A DNA stretch of 49,142 bases from Hahella ganghwensis DSM 17046 (GCF_000376785.1 NZ_AQXX01000096.1:1-49142); one strand, 5' to 3'; numbered from the stretch's first letter, positions 31,255 through 39,793 are shown. Notes: generated by a model not told the origin, from the letters alone. Translations and numbers: made by a program.

Positions 31255-32928
31255 TCAAGCCGCCTCCCTGCGTTCTGCTGCGTTAAAAATTCGGGACTGG
31301 ATGTCGCGCTTGTTGAACTGGAATGCCAACAGGCAAGAGGCTTGATAACGGGTCAAGCCGAAGTCTTTGCGATAGGCCGGTGGCAGATAGCGCAATTGCT
31401 GTGCAGTAACCGCTTGATTGAGCCACTTGCGCGATTTGTTGGCGGCATCTTCGGTCTCATGCTCGTTAAGCCAGTCGTCGGCTGCAGCCAGACAAACTGT
31501 TCGATCACCTTTGGCAAGCAGACGCGCCGACTGCTTCTTACCGCCACCCATGCCGTACCAATGACCTGCCAGAAAGAACACGCCTGCCCAGGCCTCGAAT
31601 CCCGTCGCCATCAGCGCCGCGTCGTCACCAAAAAGATCACACCAACGAAACGATGAGCGTTTCAGCAGATCTATTTCGGACATAACAAAATCGGAGAGAT
31701 CGACTTTGCCTTTGCTTTCTGTGCGCTCCCATACGTGACCACAGAGCGAACATTCGCGTATCGCCGCCGGTACCATGGCACCGCATCCAGGGCATTCCTT
31801 TTGCGGCGCCTCACCCAATCCTTCGTGGCCATCCAGATTGACGTCTTGCTCCAGAGAGCCATGCAGCAAGGTGCTGGTGCCAAAATCCAGAACAATGCAG
31901 TCACTCTTGGTGACACCGGGATGTTCGTTGGGATCGACAGTGCGTAGGCCACGACCGATCATCTGGATCAGCGTGGATTTGTAAGAGCTGGGTCGAAGCA
32001 AAATCACACAGCTGGTGGGTGGAAAGTCCCAACCCTCAGTCAATACAGCCACATTCACGATGATCTGGGATTCGCCCGATTGAAAGCGACTCAGTGCCGC
32101 CTGACGTTCAGCTGTGGTCAACTCCCCGTGGATCAGCTCTGCCGCAAATCCGGCGGCCGTAAAAGCCTCTGCCACATTACGAGCGTGATTCACAGTGGAG
32201 CAGAACACTACGGTGGGTCGATCGTGGGCTTTGTCTTTCCAGTGCCGGATAACGGCATCGGTGATTGGCGCCTTGTTCATGATGGCGTCGACCGCCGTCA
32301 TGTCGAAATCGTCGGCCGCACGCTTTACCTGAGACAGCTCACTCTGTGTGCCCACATCAATGACAAAGGTACGAGGCGGTACCAAGTGGCCGGACGAAAT
32401 CAGTTCCGCGAGGGTGATTTGATCCGACACGTTGCTGAATATCGGTCGCAGGCCTTTCTTATCCCCCCGGTTGGGTGTTGCCGTTACGCCGAAAATAACG
32501 ACGTTCGGATTGCGATCGCGAACATGATCGATAATGCGTCGATAGGTTGGCGCCGCCGCATGGTGCGCTTCATCAATCACCAGTAGATCCAGCGTGGGCA
32601 TGTTTTGCAGATTGCTGTCTCTGCCCAGCGTTTGCACCATGGCGAAGGTAGCTTGCCCGTCCCAGGACTTAGCGTGAGCATCAAATACAGAAGTACTTAC
32701 CTTAGGATTTACGCGCCGGAACTTGGCTTCGTTCTGAGTGGTGAGTTCATCGCGATGGGCTAGCATGCAGGCCTTGGCATCTTCACCAGCCAGCCACTGC
32801 CCGGCAACACCGGACAGCATGATGGTTTTGCCGGCGCCCGTAGGCGCCACTCCTAATGTATTTTGGTGCTGTTTAAGCGCAGTCAAACTGCGCTCCACAA
32901 ACAGCTTTTGACGAGGTCGTAATATCAT
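31255..32928 (-). CDS. SF2 DEAH-box helicase
   Basis: 557 residues. Motif I APTGAGKT, motif II LLVIDEAHHAA, motif III VTATPNRGD, then the C-terminal RecA domain with FCSTVNHARNVAEAF and motif VI QMIGRGLRT. A zinc ribbon (CPGCGAMV...CSLCGHVW) lies near residue 380, typical of phage ResIII-type helicases. It probably remodels DNA or branched intermediates in phage replication or recombination. It appears intact and belongs to the early operon. Confidence 0.94.
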   Translation of the reverse strand: MILRPRQKLFVERSLTALKQHQNTLGVAPTGAGKTIMLSGVAGQWLAGEDAKACMLAHRDELTTQNEAKFRRVNPKVSTSVFDAHAKSWDGQATFAMVQTLGRDSNLQNMPTLDLLVIDEAHHAAAPTYRRIIDHVRDRNPNVVIFGVTATPNRGDKKGLRPIFSNVSDQITLAELISSGHLVPPRTFVIDVGTQSELSQVKRAADDFDMTAVDAIMNKAPITDAVIRHWKDKAHDRPTVVFCSTVNHARNVAEAFTAAGFAAELIHGELTTAERQAALSRFQSGESQIIVNVAVLTEGWDFPPTSCVILLRPSSYKSTLIQMIGRGLRTVDPNEHPGVTKSDCIVLDFGTSTLLHGSLEQDVNLDGHEGLGEAPQKECPGCGAMVPAAIRECSLCGHVWERTESKGKVDLSDFVMSEIDLLKRSSFRWCDLFGDDAALMATGFEAWAGVFFLAGHWYGMGGGKKQSARLLAKGDRTVCLAAADDWLNEHETEDAANKSRKWLNQAVTAQQLRYLPPAYRKDFGLTRYQASCLLAFQFNKRDIQSRIFNAAERREAA

Positions 32929-32940
32929 GGGCCGACCTCC

Positions 32941-33525
32941 TTATTGTGCCCAGCTGGGCCGACCGGAAGGTGCGGCAGTAGTGGCAGGCTTGGATGTGGG
33001 TGCGGTGGGTTGTGTATTGATGCGTCCCATCACCGCCGCATAGTCTTTGCTGTCAGGGGTAATGGCAGTCTTCACGACATTTTTGTCATCGCCGTTTTGA
33101 TCTTTCTCCATGTCCACTTTGGCAACAAACTCAATGCCATCCAGATCAGCAAAGCCCTGAATGCGACGCGCCTGTTGTGCCTGAGGTGTGTTGTCCTGAG
33201 GGTGAAGACCTCGCGCCGAATTCAGAATGCCTTTGATAAAGGCCCGGCCCATGTTCGCCCACTCGGGACCTTTCGGGCTGTGCAAACCAATCAGGCTCCA
33301 CATCTTGCGCTTCGCGTATGGGCCATCGAGCACCACAAATTCGCAATTGAGGTAAATCGATCCTGTGGTGTTGCTTTGGGTGGCGTAACCACCGGTCCAT
33401 CCTTGCGAGGCATCGTCATAGCCACCGGGGCGAATGGTCATACGGACTTTGACTAATGTGCCTTTGGGGATCAGGTCAAAGCTGTTTTGATCGTCGGCTG
33501 AGTTGAAATCATTCCAAGTGTTCAT
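32941..33525 (-). CDS. DUF669-like phage protein, probable single-strand DNA-binding protein
   Basis: 194 residues starting NTWNDFNSADDQNSFDLIPK, a DUF669-like opening, with a beta-rich core (GTLVKVRMTIRPGGYDD, YLNCEFVVLDGPYAKRKMW) and a Thr/Pro/Ala-rich tail ending in SWAQ, reminiscent of SSB-type disordered tails. These proteins lie next to Sak4-like ATPases and helicases in early operons and are thought to bind single-stranded DNA. The start overlaps the upstream stop by 1 base. Confidence 0.68.
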   Translation of the reverse strand: MNTWNDFNSADDQNSFDLIPKGTLVKVRMTIRPGGYDDASQGWTGGYATQSNTTGSIYLNCEFVVLDGPYAKRKMWSLIGLHSPKGPEWANMGRAFIKGILNSARGLHPQDNTPQAQQARRIQGFADLDGIEFVAKVDMEKDQNGDDKNVVKTAITPDSKDYAAVMGRINTQPTAPTSKPATTAAPSGRPSWAQ

Positions 33526-34481
33526 TATTTGGCTCCTTTATGATCAGGATGATCGGTATCTCGCGGCTGCATGGATGCAGAAGAGCGAGCTTCAGTAACT
33601 AGGGATTCGTTGTTCAGGGTATTGGTGGCGTGCAACACCGTGGTGTGATCGGGACCACCAAAGCTCAGGCGATCAGCAGCGGGCTTCACTGGCCCACGGA
33701 TCTTTGCCATTAGCTTTCCGAGGTGCGGTTCTTCAATCAGATCCAGCCGGCCGCTGCGGTCCTTGGCCGGATAGCCGAAGGGATTGAGCGTGTGGTTGAT
33801 GAAGGCGCGATAGCTGCCGCCGTCCTCGCTTTTGATTTCTGCCAACGTGATCACCTGGTCGACGATGCCGGGCAGCTCAAGCGCGGTTTTGGAACCATCG
33901 ATCTGCGGCGTGAAAACCTTGCGATTAAAGTCATCGACTTTTTCGTCGAGAATGCCGACGAACCAGATGTTCTTGTTGCGGGTGTGCTGCAGATGCGTCA
34001 GCCAGGCAATCATTTCCTGGCCATGCAGGCCGTATGCACCGCGTGTATCCGGTTTGCCGGTGCGATCACTGAATGCCTGCGGCTGACCTTTGCACCACTG
34101 CAAGCACAGGCGGCCGGCAACGGTGATGGAATCGACGAAAACCGTGTCGTACTTGTCGAGGCTGGCGGGATCACCAAACTTCACGCATACCGCGTCAAAG
34201 TGCGCCTGACTGTAGGGCTGGTCTTCGCGCAGGGCCGGATTCGGTCCACCGATGTACACGGCAAAGTCACGACACTCCTGCCAGGTGCGAGGCCGAATGG
34301 CATCCCCAATCCAGCCTTCAACGGCCAGATCTCCAGCTTCCAGATCAAAGAACAATGTCGAGTCAGCATCCACAGACCAGAGCAAACTGGTCTTACCGAT
34401 ACCGGATGGCCCGAGGATGCAGCCTTTGATGCCGCGCTTTTCAGCCAATCGCTGATCGGCTGTGATGATGGGAAAGCTCAT
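33525..34481 (-). CDS. AAA/RecA-like ATPase (Sak4-type recombination protein)
   Basis: 318 residues. Walker A ILGPSGIGKTSLLW at about 22-35, Walker B-like YDTVFVDSITVAGR near 130, and a conserved region with HGQEMIAWLTHLQHTRNKNIWF. The same layout is found in the phage nucleotide-binding Sak4/AAA_24 family, single-strand annealing or RecA-like proteins. The C-terminal 80 residues are polar and poorly conserved. It is adjacent to the putative ssDNA-binding protein, as expected for annealing pairs. Confidence 0.85.
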   Translation of the reverse strand: MSFPIITADQRLAEKRGIKGCILGPSGIGKTSLLWSVDADSTLFFDLEAGDLAVEGWIGDAIRPRTWQECRDFAVYIGGPNPALREDQPYSQAHFDAVCVKFGDPASLDKYDTVFVDSITVAGRLCLQWCKGQPQAFSDRTGKPDTRGAYGLHGQEMIAWLTHLQHTRNKNIWFVGILDEKVDDFNRKVFTPQIDGSKTALELPGIVDQVITLAEIKSEDGGSYRAFINHTLNPFGYPAKDRSGRLDLIEEPHLGKLMAKIRGPVKPAADRLSFGGPDHTTVLHATNTLNNESLVTEARSSASMQPRDTDHPDHKGAK

Positions 34482-34789
34482 GGCTTCACCTCCCCATGTT
34501 CACGGACAAATTCCAGCGCATAATCAGAGCCCTTGGCGCCGACACCGCGAGCCATGTCATGCAGGCGGCGCAAAGCCTCCATCTTTTCCACCAGCCGGCT
34601 CATTTCTTTATTGAGCCCTTGCTGGGCAAAAGCGACGTCATCGACCGTGGCCAGCAACAAGGGCTTGCACTCAGCCTCATCGCCATCACGTAGAGCCGGA
34701 ATGGCAATCTCGTCTGGCAGTTTTTCCAGGGAATAGCTGCTCTTTCGCAGCGCGTTCAAAAAATCAGTTTCTTTGGTAAAAATGGCCAT
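34478..34789 (-). CDS. Small early phage protein, 103 aa
   Basis: Mostly helical (TDFLNALRKSSYSLEKLPDE, then QQGLNKEMSRLVEKMEALRR). No known domain recognised. ATG preceded by AGGAGTAAC. Its stop overlaps the ATPase start (ATGA), and it lies 5 bases after the upstream gene, so it is a standard member of the early operon. Confidence 0.7.
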   Translation of the reverse strand: MAIFTKETDFLNALRKSSYSLEKLPDEIAIPALRDGDEAECKPLLLATVDDVAFAQQGLNKEMSRLVEKMEALRRLHDMARGVGAKGSDYALEFVREHGEVKP

Positions 34790-34794
34790 GGTTG

Positions 34795-35262
34795 TTACTC
34801 CTTAACCGTTTCAAGATGGAAAGTGGGCTTGCCGGTTTTCAGAGTTCTGGCTGGCTCGAAAGCGGCGCGCAGTGACTCAGGCCAGGCGGTGTATTTGCGC
34901 TCGGAAACCTTGTAGGCAACGTCGATAAACTCAGCAGGGTCATCGCCTGCCTCAGCGATGCGCTTGGCGATTTCAGCGAGCTTTTGCTGATCCCATTCCG
35001 GGCGTTTGGAAAGCTCAGAAGTGACTCGGATACCGTCATCCACGAAATGCACTTTGCCGGTGTCCTTGCCTTGCTCCTGACGGATCGCTTGTGCACGCTG
35101 CTCGTACTTGAGCGCGACAGCACCATCGATCCAGTCCTTCAGCGCTTTCGATTTGCGCAGCAATTCGGCAGCTTCGTCCTGGACTTGTTGAAGGTCAGCG
35201 GCGGAGGCCGAGGCCAGATCGCCAATGCTCATCAGCTGGGCGTGTTCAAGAGAAAGGCTCAT
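34795..35262 (-). CDS. Early phage protein with coiled coil, 155 aa
   Basis: From ATG 35262 (AGGAGGTGCGGC upstream, strong ribosome site) it reads MSLSLEHAQLMSIGDLASAS, then a helical section rich in Ala/Glu/Lys (LQQVQDEAAELLRKSKALKD) and FVDDGIRVTSELSKRPEWDQ, which recalls the small phage proteins that match nuclease or DNA-binding neighbours. No confident family. The start overlaps the upstream HTH gene by 4 bases. Confidence 0.7.
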   Translation of the reverse strand: MSLSLEHAQLMSIGDLASASAADLQQVQDEAAELLRKSKALKDWIDGAVALKYEQRAQAIRQEQGKDTGKVHFVDDGIRVTSELSKRPEWDQQKLAEIAKRIAEAGDDPAEFIDVAYKVSERKYTAWPESLRAAFEPARTLKTGKPTFHLETVKE

Positions 35263-35468
35263 GCCGCACCTCCTGACACACGCTCCGAAGTGCTTTTGCG
35301 CAGACAAGACGCTTCATAGGTTTCGACGTCTTCCAGGCGGTACATGACCCGGCCACGAAGTTTGAGAAAAACAGGGCCGATGCCTTCGGAACGCCAGCGT
35401 TCCAGACAGGCTTCACTCACGCCCCAGCGGTTGGCTAATTGCCGTTGATTCATATGATTTACACTCAC
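35259..35468 (-). CDS. Small HTH (AlpA/excisionase-like) DNA-binding protein
   Basis: 69 residues. NQRQLANRWGVSEACLERWR forms the winged HTH, followed by GPVFLKLRGRVMYRLEDVET, the wing and second helix of AlpA/MerR-type proteins. GTG at 35468 has AGGAG at the right distance; ATG at 35453 is possible. It is the first gene of the early operon, immediately after a repeat array with 11-base periodicity that it or the XRE repressor might bind. It could be an early transcription regulator or a recombination directionality factor. Confidence 0.85.
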   Translation of the reverse strand: MSVNHMNQRQLANRWGVSEACLERWRSEGIGPVFLKLRGRVMYRLEDVETYEASCLRKSTSERVSGGAA

Positions 35469-35522
35469 GTTTTGCTCCTTAGGGTTGTTGCGGAAACGTG
35501 GTGCTATGATGTAATTCGGCCG

Positions 35523-35562
35523 GTTAGGAGCCGTTTAGGCGGAAGTTAGGCCAGAGGTTAGG
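35523..35562. promoter_or_regulatory. TTAGG repeat array with 11-base spacing (early control region)
   Basis: TTAGG occurs at 35524, 35535, 35546 and 35558, i.e. with steps of 11, 11 and 12 bases, so all copies face the same side of the DNA helix. It lies 55 bases upstream of the first early gene. The rest of 35469-35674 has no gene; it holds this array and the terminator at 35622-35657. A cooperative binding site of a regulator is the likeliest role. Confidence 0.7.
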
Positions 35563-35621
35563 AAGGATTAATTTCTCGGAATATTTTTTTTGCGACTGGA
35601 TAAAAACGGCGACCTGAAAAC

Positions 35622-35657
35622 AAAAAAGGCCGATGCCACGAATGACACCAGCCTTTT
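35622..35657 (-). terminator. Strong terminator after the two-gene unknown unit
   Basis: On the minus strand AAAAGGCTGGTGTCA pairs through 15 positions (some G-U) with TGGCATCGGCCTTTT around a TTCG loop, ending in TTTTTTG. It stops transcription from 37.8-35.7 kb before the early operon. Confidence 0.85.
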
Positions 35658-35674
35658 GCAACACGCTACGGATT

Positions 35675-36619
35675 CTATTCTTCGACTATCAGCCAGCTAA
35701 ATCCATCGCCGTAGCCAACCGCCTTGCGCCAATCGGTTTTGCAACGATTAAAAGCCTGACTTATCGCCTTCGCATTCGACTCCGCCTCTACCAACACGGC
35801 CGCAGTTCTCAGGCGTGGCTCGCCTCGCAACCAGGCATCGCTGAGTTGCCGGATAATCGAGCGATGTATATCGCCGGTGAAATGATATGTCTCACCATTC
35901 ACCACCAGTTCACCGCCATCCTCGGAGCAATACACCGGACCGGTCTGGCTTCGTTTAGGAATACCCAGTCCAAGCAGGTCTGCAATCAGCTCCTTGTCAA
36001 TCGAGCCAACCATCTCCTCATCCGGAGGAATCAAGCCCATGAGATCAGTGCAGAGCGGTTCACCCGGAAGGTCTGGTCCGAAGGTGTTTATCGGCACATC
36101 GGTCAACACCATGGCAGATTTTCGTCTGGGAAATACCTGCAACGCCTGCTGGAGCTGTTGCATTGATTTGGGAAGATGAGCTCTGCGCAGGAACAAAACG
36201 GCGAGCTTCCGTTTGCCCATCCACGTATCACCCAAGTCCCAAATAGCGTCGTGCTGCAAAACAGCTATCGCCGACCGATCGGATATTTCCAGCCATTGCC
36301 GTAAAACAGAAAGCACACGTAAAGGGTCTGCCCGATAGCGTTGCAACTCCTCCATCGGCACGCTCACCCACCCGGCACCAGCAGAGAAATAGCCAAATCC
36401 CGGTCCAGTGGCATTAGGGAGGATGTCGTGGTCGCGACCATGAATGCATACCGACGTTGGCGTTGAGCTGACTGGCGTTAACAATCTTGCGGCCAGCAGT
36501 TCACGGTACTCCTCCCGAGCATTAAATTGCTCTGCAGAGAGTTCCAATTTTGGTGTGCTCAGCAAATCAAACAGAAGCGCGAGTGCGCTCCTGCTGATCT
36601 TAGGCGAAGACGAAATCAT
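35675..36619 (-). CDS. Unknown protein B of the repressor-adjacent gene pair, 314 aa
   Basis: No family recognised. The first 130 residues read LFDLLSTPKLELSAEQFNAR, HGRDHDILPNATGPGFGYFS and a helix with RVLSVLRQWLEISDRS. The middle has AIWDLGDTWMGKRKLAVLFL-RRAH, then PINTFGPDLPGEPLCTDLMG. The last third looks like a winged-helix or DNA-binding module (VVNGETYHFTGDIHRSIIRQ, LRTAAVLVEAESNAKAISQA). It overlaps protein A by 4 bases, so the two are made together. Context (between the lysogeny switch and the early operon, own terminator) suggests a lysogenic accessory function such as exclusion or defence; this is inference. Confidence 0.7.
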   Translation of the reverse strand: MISSSPKISRSALALLFDLLSTPKLELSAEQFNAREEYRELLAARLLTPVSSTPTSVCIHGRDHDILPNATGPGFGYFSAGAGWVSVPMEELQRYRADPLRVLSVLRQWLEISDRSAIAVLQHDAIWDLGDTWMGKRKLAVLFLRRAHLPKSMQQLQQALQVFPRRKSAMVLTDVPINTFGPDLPGEPLCTDLMGLIPPDEEMVGSIDKELIADLLGLGIPKRSQTGPVYCSEDGGELVVNGETYHFTGDIHRSIIRQLSDAWLRGEPRLRTAAVLVEAESNAKAISQAFNRCKTDWRKAVGYGDGFSWLIVEE

Positions 36620-37791
36620 GGATTAATTTCCCGTACCAGACCCCAACGCTTCAAGTATTTCTCACCGATTAATCGTTCCCGTTCAGTGCGGCTGCGCAGA
36701 TCACAACCATTCGGCAAGGAGATTTTTACCGGCAGGACTTTTTTGCGATTTGAGCCTTCCTCCGGTTGAAAGCGAATGCTGATGGTCGCCTGAATTGGTA
36801 CGAAAGAGTTGGAGGTCAGCGGGTTAAAATCACTGAAGTGTTCCCGGCAGTAGTCATGGAAATCCGTGTCGTTTTTGGTGGGCACTTCGATCTGGATACG
36901 CCCATCGCCAGCCAGGTCTTTCAGCTTCATCATCACCAGCTGAACTGAGTCAATGCAGTCGTCGGTGTCCCAGTCTAATGCCTGCCCATTCAATAGCGGA
37001 TCAAGGCAATATTGGCGCAGTGGTACTTTATCCGCCTCCACCGTCTGCTTGAGCAAATCCTCCGTAAATGCCTTGGCAATGACCTCGCGACGTTCCCGTT
37101 TGGCTGCAACAATCTCCACCGTTCCGGTGTCCGGTGAATAGGTAATGGCATGTTCTGACACCGGTCGGCGAATGCGGGAAACAATGTTCTCCTCACCTTC
37201 AAATTCCAGGTAAGCATCTGGCAGACCTTCCTGGTAGATCATTACCTGCACCACATCGACATCGTTCCCGTCGTCATCGGGTAATGTGCGGTCAAACAGC
37301 TCGATTTTGACCTTGTCGCCCAGTCCAAACAGAGACTTCATTTTCTCTTTGAAGGTGTCCAGTGATACCGGATCGGTATGCAAGGGCAGCGATGGCGGGA
37401 GTTGATATCCGCTCCAATTGCGACCATGTCGGTATTGGTCTGCGTAGCGGATATCCTCGGCATGCCGGAACTTGTCCGGCTGATGCAGGTATACCCATCG
37501 ACTGCGCTCCAGCGCCGATGGCATAAGACTCAGTTGTGTCGGATTGGTCACGACACTCAGTAAGGCCGCCTGGCCAACTTCGTCCGCCATGTGATTAATC
37601 CGCTCAGCATCCACCCGAAGCCTGGCTTGATCCTCGGGCGGCAGATGGTCAATCAGTTGGATCACATTGCCGGCGACGGTAGCCTGGTCCAAAGACCAAT
37701 CTACGCCCAAGACTGCGATATTTTTGGTGGTGAAATACTCCTCCAGACCCTGGGGTGAAGAGTGGCGGATAAAGTTACGAACGATTGGCAT
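36616..37791 (-). CDS. Unknown protein A of the repressor-adjacent gene pair, 391 aa
   Basis: No family recognised. It starts PIVRNFIRHSSPQGLEEYFT and continues with IAVLGVDWSLDQATVAGNVI and an acidic central domain (KVKIELFDRTLPDDDGNDVD, VQVMIYQEGLPDAYLEFEGE). Then comes ITYSPDTGTVEIVAAKRERR, a pattern of a two-strand hairpin and helix, and a C-terminal part with LPVKISLPNGCDLRSRTERE ending in a possible winged-helix (LIGEKYLKRWGLVREI). It is divergent from the XRE repressor across a 165-base control region and is the first gene of the pair. It may be expressed in the lysogen. Confidence 0.72.
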   Translation of the reverse strand: MPIVRNFIRHSSPQGLEEYFTTKNIAVLGVDWSLDQATVAGNVIQLIDHLPPEDQARLRVDAERINHMADEVGQAALLSVVTNPTQLSLMPSALERSRWVYLHQPDKFRHAEDIRYADQYRHGRNWSGYQLPPSLPLHTDPVSLDTFKEKMKSLFGLGDKVKIELFDRTLPDDDGNDVDVVQVMIYQEGLPDAYLEFEGEENIVSRIRRPVSEHAITYSPDTGTVEIVAAKRERREVIAKAFTEDLLKQTVEADKVPLRQYCLDPLLNGQALDWDTDDCIDSVQLVMMKLKDLAGDGRIQIEVPTKNDTDFHDYCREHFSDFNPLTSNSFVPIQATISIRFQPEEGSNRKKVLPVKISLPNGCDLRSRTERERLIGEKYLKRWGLVREINP

Positions 37792-37849
37792 AGGCTCAAA
37801 TCCTCATCAAGTGATAGTAAACGGCAAACTCTCGGTATCAACATACAGA

Positions 37850-37922
37850 AAGTTCAAGATAGCGAACTTCAAAGATAAGAGCGGATATAATCATTTTCAA
37901 GTAAAAAATGTATGTCTATAAT
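37850..37922. promoter_or_regulatory. Divergent control region with operator and repressor promoter
   Basis: AAGTTC-N8-GAACTT (37850-37855 / 37864-37869) is a perfect inverted repeat, a likely repressor site. For the plus strand, TTTTCA (37894-37899) and TATAAT (37917-37922) are separated by 17 bases, giving a good promoter for the repressor gene; a second TATAAT lies at 37886-37891. Confidence 0.6.
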
Positions 37923-37956
37923 GAACTTTTTAAACCCAACCACCGAGGAGACCAAA

Positions 37957-38280
37957 ATGGCCAATCTGTTAGGGGCCAAAATCAAAGAGCTCCGCAAAGA
38001 AAAAGGCCTTACATTAGAACAACTTGCAGAGCTAATCGGGTCCGGCAAGAGCTACATCTGGGAGCTGGAAAACAAAGGCGTGAAGCGCCCATCTGCCGAA
38101 AAATTAGCCGCCATCGCCAAGGCGCTGGACGTCACCACTGACTATTTATTGGACAACGAGCAGACGGAAGTCAGCGAAGGACTGACCCAAGAAGTGTTTT
38201 TTCGCAAGCTGGGTCAGCTAGATAAGGGGGATCAGGAGAAGATCCTCGACATGATAGATATGTGGAGCAAAAAATCTTGA
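37957..38280 (+). CDS. XRE-family phage repressor
   Basis: 107 residues from the ATG at 37957 (GAGGAG before it); a longer frame begins upstream but has no ribosome site. The HTH reads IKELRKEKGLTLEQLAELIG, SGKSYIWELENKGVKRPSAE and KLAAIAKALDVTTDYLL, then a short C-terminal dimerisation tail. With the ImmA/IrrE gene downstream, it resembles the ImmR/ImmA switch of ICEBs1 and related prophages, where the metalloprotease cleaves the repressor. It probably represses the early operon and its own divergent neighbour. Confidence 0.9.
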   Translation: MANLLGAKIKELRKEKGLTLEQLAELIGSGKSYIWELENKGVKRPSAEKLAAIAKALDVTTDYLLDNEQTEVSEGLTQEVFFRKLGQLDKGDQEKILDMIDMWSKKS

Positions 38281-39188
38281 CCGAGAAACTAAGCCCACTT
38301 AAGGAATCCAACAGAATAACCAAACTACTTGATCTAGTCCGGAGTGGCACTGACCGCTATCCGGTCGATGTCAAAGCCGTGGCACTGGACCTGACGCCAT
38401 CTTTCAACCCTGACCCTATCACTGCCGTTCAGGGTAATACTTTTTCGAGCATCGACGGTGCTTTGGTTCGTCATCCCAATCCAGACCAGTGGGCAATTCT
38501 CTTCAATGACAGCATCACCCACGCCGGCCGGGTGAATTTCACCCTGGCTCACGAACTCGGCCATTACTTGGTCCACCGCAAGTCGCTGGCCGGTGATCGT
38601 TTTGAGTGTGGTGAGCAGGATATGCGCGATGAAGATCAGGGCCAGAAGATCATAGAAATAGAGGCCAACGCCTTTGCCGCCAACCTACTTATGCCTAACC
38701 ATGATTTTCGAGCGCAGGCCGATGGCCAGCCCTTCAGTTTTGATCTGATGAATCACTGCGCCGACCGCTATGGCGTCTCACTGACTGCTGCCGTGTTGAA
38801 ATGGCTCGACTTTACCAAGCGTCGCGCCGTGACGGTATTGTCCGAGGAAGGCTGCATGCACTGGGCGAAATCCAGCGAGAAAGCGTTTCGGTCTGGCCGC
38901 TACTTCGCGACCCGGCAAGGATTCAACGAAGTGCCGGAGCTTTCGCTGGCCGCCCAGGAACAGTTTTCATTTCATGCGCGCGATGGTGTACGGCACAGGG
39001 CCGGTATCTGGTTTGACGAAGAAGTGGTCGAGCACAGCATCTACTCGGAAGAATACGGAAAAACACTGACCGTTTTGCTGCTGGATGATATTGGTGGGTA
39101 CCAAGATCCGGATGACTTTGATGAAGATGCTGAACTCCTGACCGACACTTATTCGAACTTTATTAACAACGCGCAGAAGCCGTACTGA
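38262..39188 (+). CDS. ImmA/IrrE-family metallopeptidase
   Basis: 308 residues. The zinc motif is HELGH at 97-101 (FTLAHELGHYLVHR), with a third ligand Glu in EIEANAFAANLLMP. A C-terminal extension of about 100 residues (QFSFHARDGVRHRAGIWFDE) is probably regulatory. In ImmA systems this enzyme cuts the partner XRE repressor and triggers induction. The GTG start at 38262 overlaps the repressor end; a TTG at 38277 is possible. The gene is the last phage-type gene in this direction. Confidence 0.92.
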   Translation: MEQKILTEKLSPLKESNRITKLLDLVRSGTDRYPVDVKAVALDLTPSFNPDPITAVQGNTFSSIDGALVRHPNPDQWAILFNDSITHAGRVNFTLAHELGHYLVHRKSLAGDRFECGEQDMRDEDQGQKIIEIEANAFAANLLMPNHDFRAQADGQPFSFDLMNHCADRYGVSLTAAVLKWLDFTKRRAVTVLSEEGCMHWAKSSEKAFRSGRYFATRQGFNEVPELSLAAQEQFSFHARDGVRHRAGIWFDEEVVEHSIYSEEYGKTLTVLLLDDIGGYQDPDDFDEDAELLTDTYSNFINNAQKPY

Positions 39189-39394
39189 TTTTCATTTAAG
39201 AATACTAGTTTCTATTGATCTCGGTGGTGTTACAAAAGATAAAGGCGCATCTACTATTTTTTATGTGACGTGCTGGAAGCTTGGCGCAAACACTCAAAAG
39301 CAGCTGGTACCATGCTGTCCAGGGGAGTCAAATTGGCGCGACAACTCACTGCACTTGTCGCAGACGTTAAGCCTGTCCTGTTGCTAATTTGTAC
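39189..39394. other. Intergenic stretch, 206 bp, no gene seen
   Basis: AT-rich DNA between the peptidase gene and the chromosomal-style genes. The phage right end (an attachment site) may lie here, but no direct repeat shared with the left boundary near 250-290 could be found by eye. Confidence 0.5.
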
Positions 39395-39784
39395 TTAACA
39401 ATTTCCCATCGCTTTTCTGCTCGTTATTTGAAGTATCCCGAAAATGCCCACCATAATTGCAACAGCACTTGTAACCCACACACCTCCCGTGGTCGTAATC
39501 CATTCGCCTGTAACCATTAAACCTATTGATGCGATTACCCACATAAAATCGCCTATTGAAAAATACAATATCAATGCTTTTGGGGGTAAAAGGACTCTTG
39601 AGGCCCAGAGCAGATGGAGACCATTAACTATTAATAGAATACCCAGGATCATTATGAATAACTGGGGAGCTGCTGACGCACCACCCAAAAAATTTGCCAC
39701 CGCGTCAGGTTGAAAAGCAAACCCCCCGCCGAAAACTAGACAACTGATAGCATTTGCTGTCATGACACTTCTCAGATTTAACAT
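39395..39784 (-). CDS. Small four-helix inner membrane protein
   Basis: 129 residues from ATG 39784 (AAAGAGG eight bases upstream). Four hydrophobic helices: SCLVFGGGFAFQ, FIMILGILLIVNGLHLLWAS, LILYFSIGDFMWVIASIGLM and GVWVTSAVAIMVGIFGILQ. It resembles small membrane proteins of the SPW/DoxX type, but there is no diagnostic motif. It is divergent from a MarR gene and shares its operator, so it is probably regulated by it; such pairs often respond to small lipophilic compounds (inference). Confidence 0.72.
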   Translation of the reverse strand: MLNLRSVMTANAISCLVFGGGFAFQPDAVANFLGGASAAPQLFIMILGILLIVNGLHLLWASRVLLPPKALILYFSIGDFMWVIASIGLMVTGEWITTTGGVWVTSAVAIMVGIFGILQITSRKAMGNC

Positions 39785-39793
39785 AGCCATCCT

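Noticed and set aside
35633-36166. Plus-strand frame opposite the unknown protein B
   Set aside because: It includes terminator DNA, has no ribosome site and is antisense to a better supported gene.
251-39394. Direct repeat serving as phage attL/attR
   Set aside because: Regions around 250-290 and 39190-39394 were compared by eye in both orientations; only short imperfect similarities were seen.
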